NCBI GenBank assembly: GCA_014084085.1 | Contig: NPFB01000194.1 | Location: forward strand, 1-16,493 | Length of the DNA stretch: 16,493 nucleotides | Direction of reading: 5' to 3' | DNA from: Hondaea fermentalgiana | Lineage: Eukaryota; Sar; Bigyra; Thraustochytrida; Thraustochytriidae | Shown here: one piece after another, positions 15,676-16,493 of the stretch | How positions within the stretch are numbered: the stretch's first letter is position 1 | Layout: each line of letters begins with the position of its first letter | Made by a program: the position numbers and the translations under genes | The notes under the pieces: generated by a model | Seen by the model: the letters and a program-made list of their open reading frames with translations, nothing else | Told to the model about the DNA's origin: nothing | Database searches by the model: none

Positions 15676-15694
15676 ACACAACATCGTGTTGTGT
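15676..15694. repeat. 8-bp hairpin with 3-base loop
   Basis: ACACAACA at 15676-15683 pairs with TGTTGTGT at 15687-15694 around TCG. Just downstream ACAAC and GTTGT (15698-15716) can form a further short stem, so several folds compete here. Confidence 0.65.
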
Positions 15695-15806
15695 CGTACA
15701 ACATCCTCAGTGTTGTCGCATGCAATTGTTAACAGTAAAGGTAAATGAATGTGGGAATAGTGTGGTGGATATGGGCGGATTCTGTGGGGGTGCCCCCTTG
15801 TGACAA

Positions 15807-16003
15807 GGGAGCCCGACAAGCTGAGCGCGAGAGAGAGCCCGACAAGCCGAGCGCAAGAGGGAGACCGACAAGCGATAAATAAAATAATAATAAGCTGCGC
15901 GCGAGGGAGCCGTACAAGTAGTAGCAAAGCAAGCCGAGCGCGCGAGGGAGCCCGACAAGGCACTTTGTTGTGCACGCAGACGCACGAGGGAGCCCGGAGA
16001 AGA
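15807..16003. repeat. Degenerate tandem repeat built on GGGAGCCCGACAAGC
   Basis: About six copies of a unit near GAGGGAGCCCGACAAGC-YGAGCGCG lie in a row. The first two are nearly perfect at a period of about 26 bases (15808 and 15835). Later ones are separated by AT-rich or unrelated insertions, and the last is cut at GAGGGAGCCCGGAG near 15986-15999. Confidence 0.7.
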
Positions 16004-16010
16004 AATAAAT

Positions 16011-16024
16011 CGTTTCACGTGCGC
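16011..16024. promoter_or_regulatory. G-box-containing 14-mer CGTTTCACGTGCGC
   Basis: The same 14 bases occur at 5165-5178, upstream of the WD-repeat gene. The distances to the following ATG are similar (213 and 229 bases). The core CACGTG is the usual site for bHLH/bZIP factors. A shared regulator is inferred, but a 14-base match in a window this size is near what chance allows. Confidence 0.3.
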
Positions 16025-16223
16025 AACGCGCTCGAATGGGCAGCTCTCAAAGTGCACGCAGGTCGGGGCGGCCGTGGCCGGCAGCGCCACAAGCAAAACC
16101 AAACGCAGAGCGAGCAGACCCAGAACCCGGTCGGTGCGGTCGGGTGGCAAAAGGCACGGTGCCGAGGCCGCACGAGCACGCGTGGGCGGGAGGCGGTAGA
16201 TAGAAAGAAAGAAGAAGAACAAT

Positions 16224-16493
16224 ATGGCTGCAAGCGGAGACACGCCGGCGTTCACGCTGTACGACGCGCTTGCTCGCACGCCCATGGCGCACTCTGCGTT
16301 CACAGACGAAGTCGAGATATCGACAAATCCAGATAGGGCCAAGTCAAATCGCGAAGCATTGCAGAGAAGCATGACTGTTTCTGGTGCTGGGGGTCAATTA
16401 CGCGGCATTGAGCCCGGCAGGTTGGTTTTGTGGGATACTTTCGATGCTGATGTGGCTCCCGAGCCTACCGAGGCTGCCATCTTTGCAAGGCAC
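16224..16493 (+). CDS. N-terminal part of an unrecognised protein (3' partial)
   Basis: An ATG in a good context (A at -3, G at +4) opens a frame that stays open for 90 codons to the right edge. An in-frame TAG at 16197-16199 fixes this as the first possible ATG. The protein begins MAASGDTPAFTLYDALART, with a second Met at residue 21. Ser/Thr-rich residues near 33-55 may be disordered, and GRLVLWDTFDADV near 65-77 may be the start of a folded part. No signal peptide or membrane segment is visible. I recognise no family. The codon use resembles the neighbouring genes, and the repeat-rich spacer with a G-box lies just upstream. Confidence 0.6.
   Translation, partial: MAASGDTPAFTLYDALARTPMAHSAFTDEVEISTNPDRAKSNREALQRSMTVSGAGGQLRGIEPGRLVLWDTFDADVAPEPTEAAIFARH

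Larger units (their letters stand above)
15013..16223. other. 1.2 kb repeat-rich spacer, no gene seen
   Basis: AT-richer DNA with an AAGAAGAAA-type tract near 15220-15245 follows the EF-hand/RGS stop. A cluster of inverted repeats lies at 15320-15720, a perfect 7-bp hairpin (CCCTTGT-G-ACAAGGG) at 15795-15809, and degenerate tandem repeats at 15807-16003. A CACGTG at 16016-16021 is close to the next gene. Open frames here, including about 220 codons on the minus strand, are repetitive and lack any domain signal. A decayed non-autonomous mobile element is possible but no target-site duplication was found. Confidence 0.5.

Noticed and set aside
15707..16372. 221-codon minus-strand open frame in the right spacer
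   Set aside because: It is a translation of the degenerate tandem repeat, and it overlaps the start of the + strand gene at 16224.

Overview
The window looks like nuclear DNA of a GC-rich, gene-dense, intron-poor protist. The genes are eukaryotic in kind: a mitochondrial carrier, a leucine-rich-repeat protein kinase with TIR domains, an EF-hand/RGS protein and a WD-repeat protein. They sit singly on both strands, have Kozak-like start contexts (for example GCCATGG) and are separated by long low-complexity spacers. Complete reading frames without visible introns, together with the LRR-kinase type, suggest a stramenopile such as a thraustochytrid (Labyrinthulomycetes). That placement is inference; no rRNA or other marker is present.

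Layout, left to right. (1) 3-233 (+): C-terminal end of a cysteine-rich, PAN/apple-like, probably extracellular protein. (2) 234-2051: spacer with a CCAAT/TATA promoter candidate and GCAAR and AGC microsatellites. (3) 2052-3047 (+): mitochondrial carrier most like ornithine/basic amino acid carriers. (4) 4078-4986 (-): acidic, serine-rich, probably nuclear protein with a KEN box and a full D-box, followed by a 3' hairpin and AATAAA. (5) 5394-7022 (+): WD-repeat protein with a C-terminal coiled coil, divergent from (4). (6) 7362-8351 (+): helical protein with a histidine-rich C-terminus. (7) 8646-12521 (-): 1291-residue LRR - kinase - TIR - TIR-like protein. (8) 13948-15012 (+): EF-hand plus RGS protein, divergent from (7). 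(9) 15013-16223: spacer rich in inverted and degenerate tandem repeats. (10) 16224-16493 (+): start of an unrecognised gene.

The strongest novelty candidate is the pair (7)/(8). Gene 7 encodes an apparently soluble receptor-like protein in which ribonuclease-inhibitor-type LRRs, a non-RD kinase and two TIR-type modules lie on one chain, with no NB-ARC domain and no membrane segment. Gene 8, head to head with it across 1.4 kb, joins Ca2+-binding EF-hands to a G-protein GAP (RGS) domain. Both are signalling proteins, but a functional link between them is only inferred from position.

Start codons were set at the first well-placed ATG. Several open frames extend further upstream only through TTG or GTG codons, and those extensions were not accepted.
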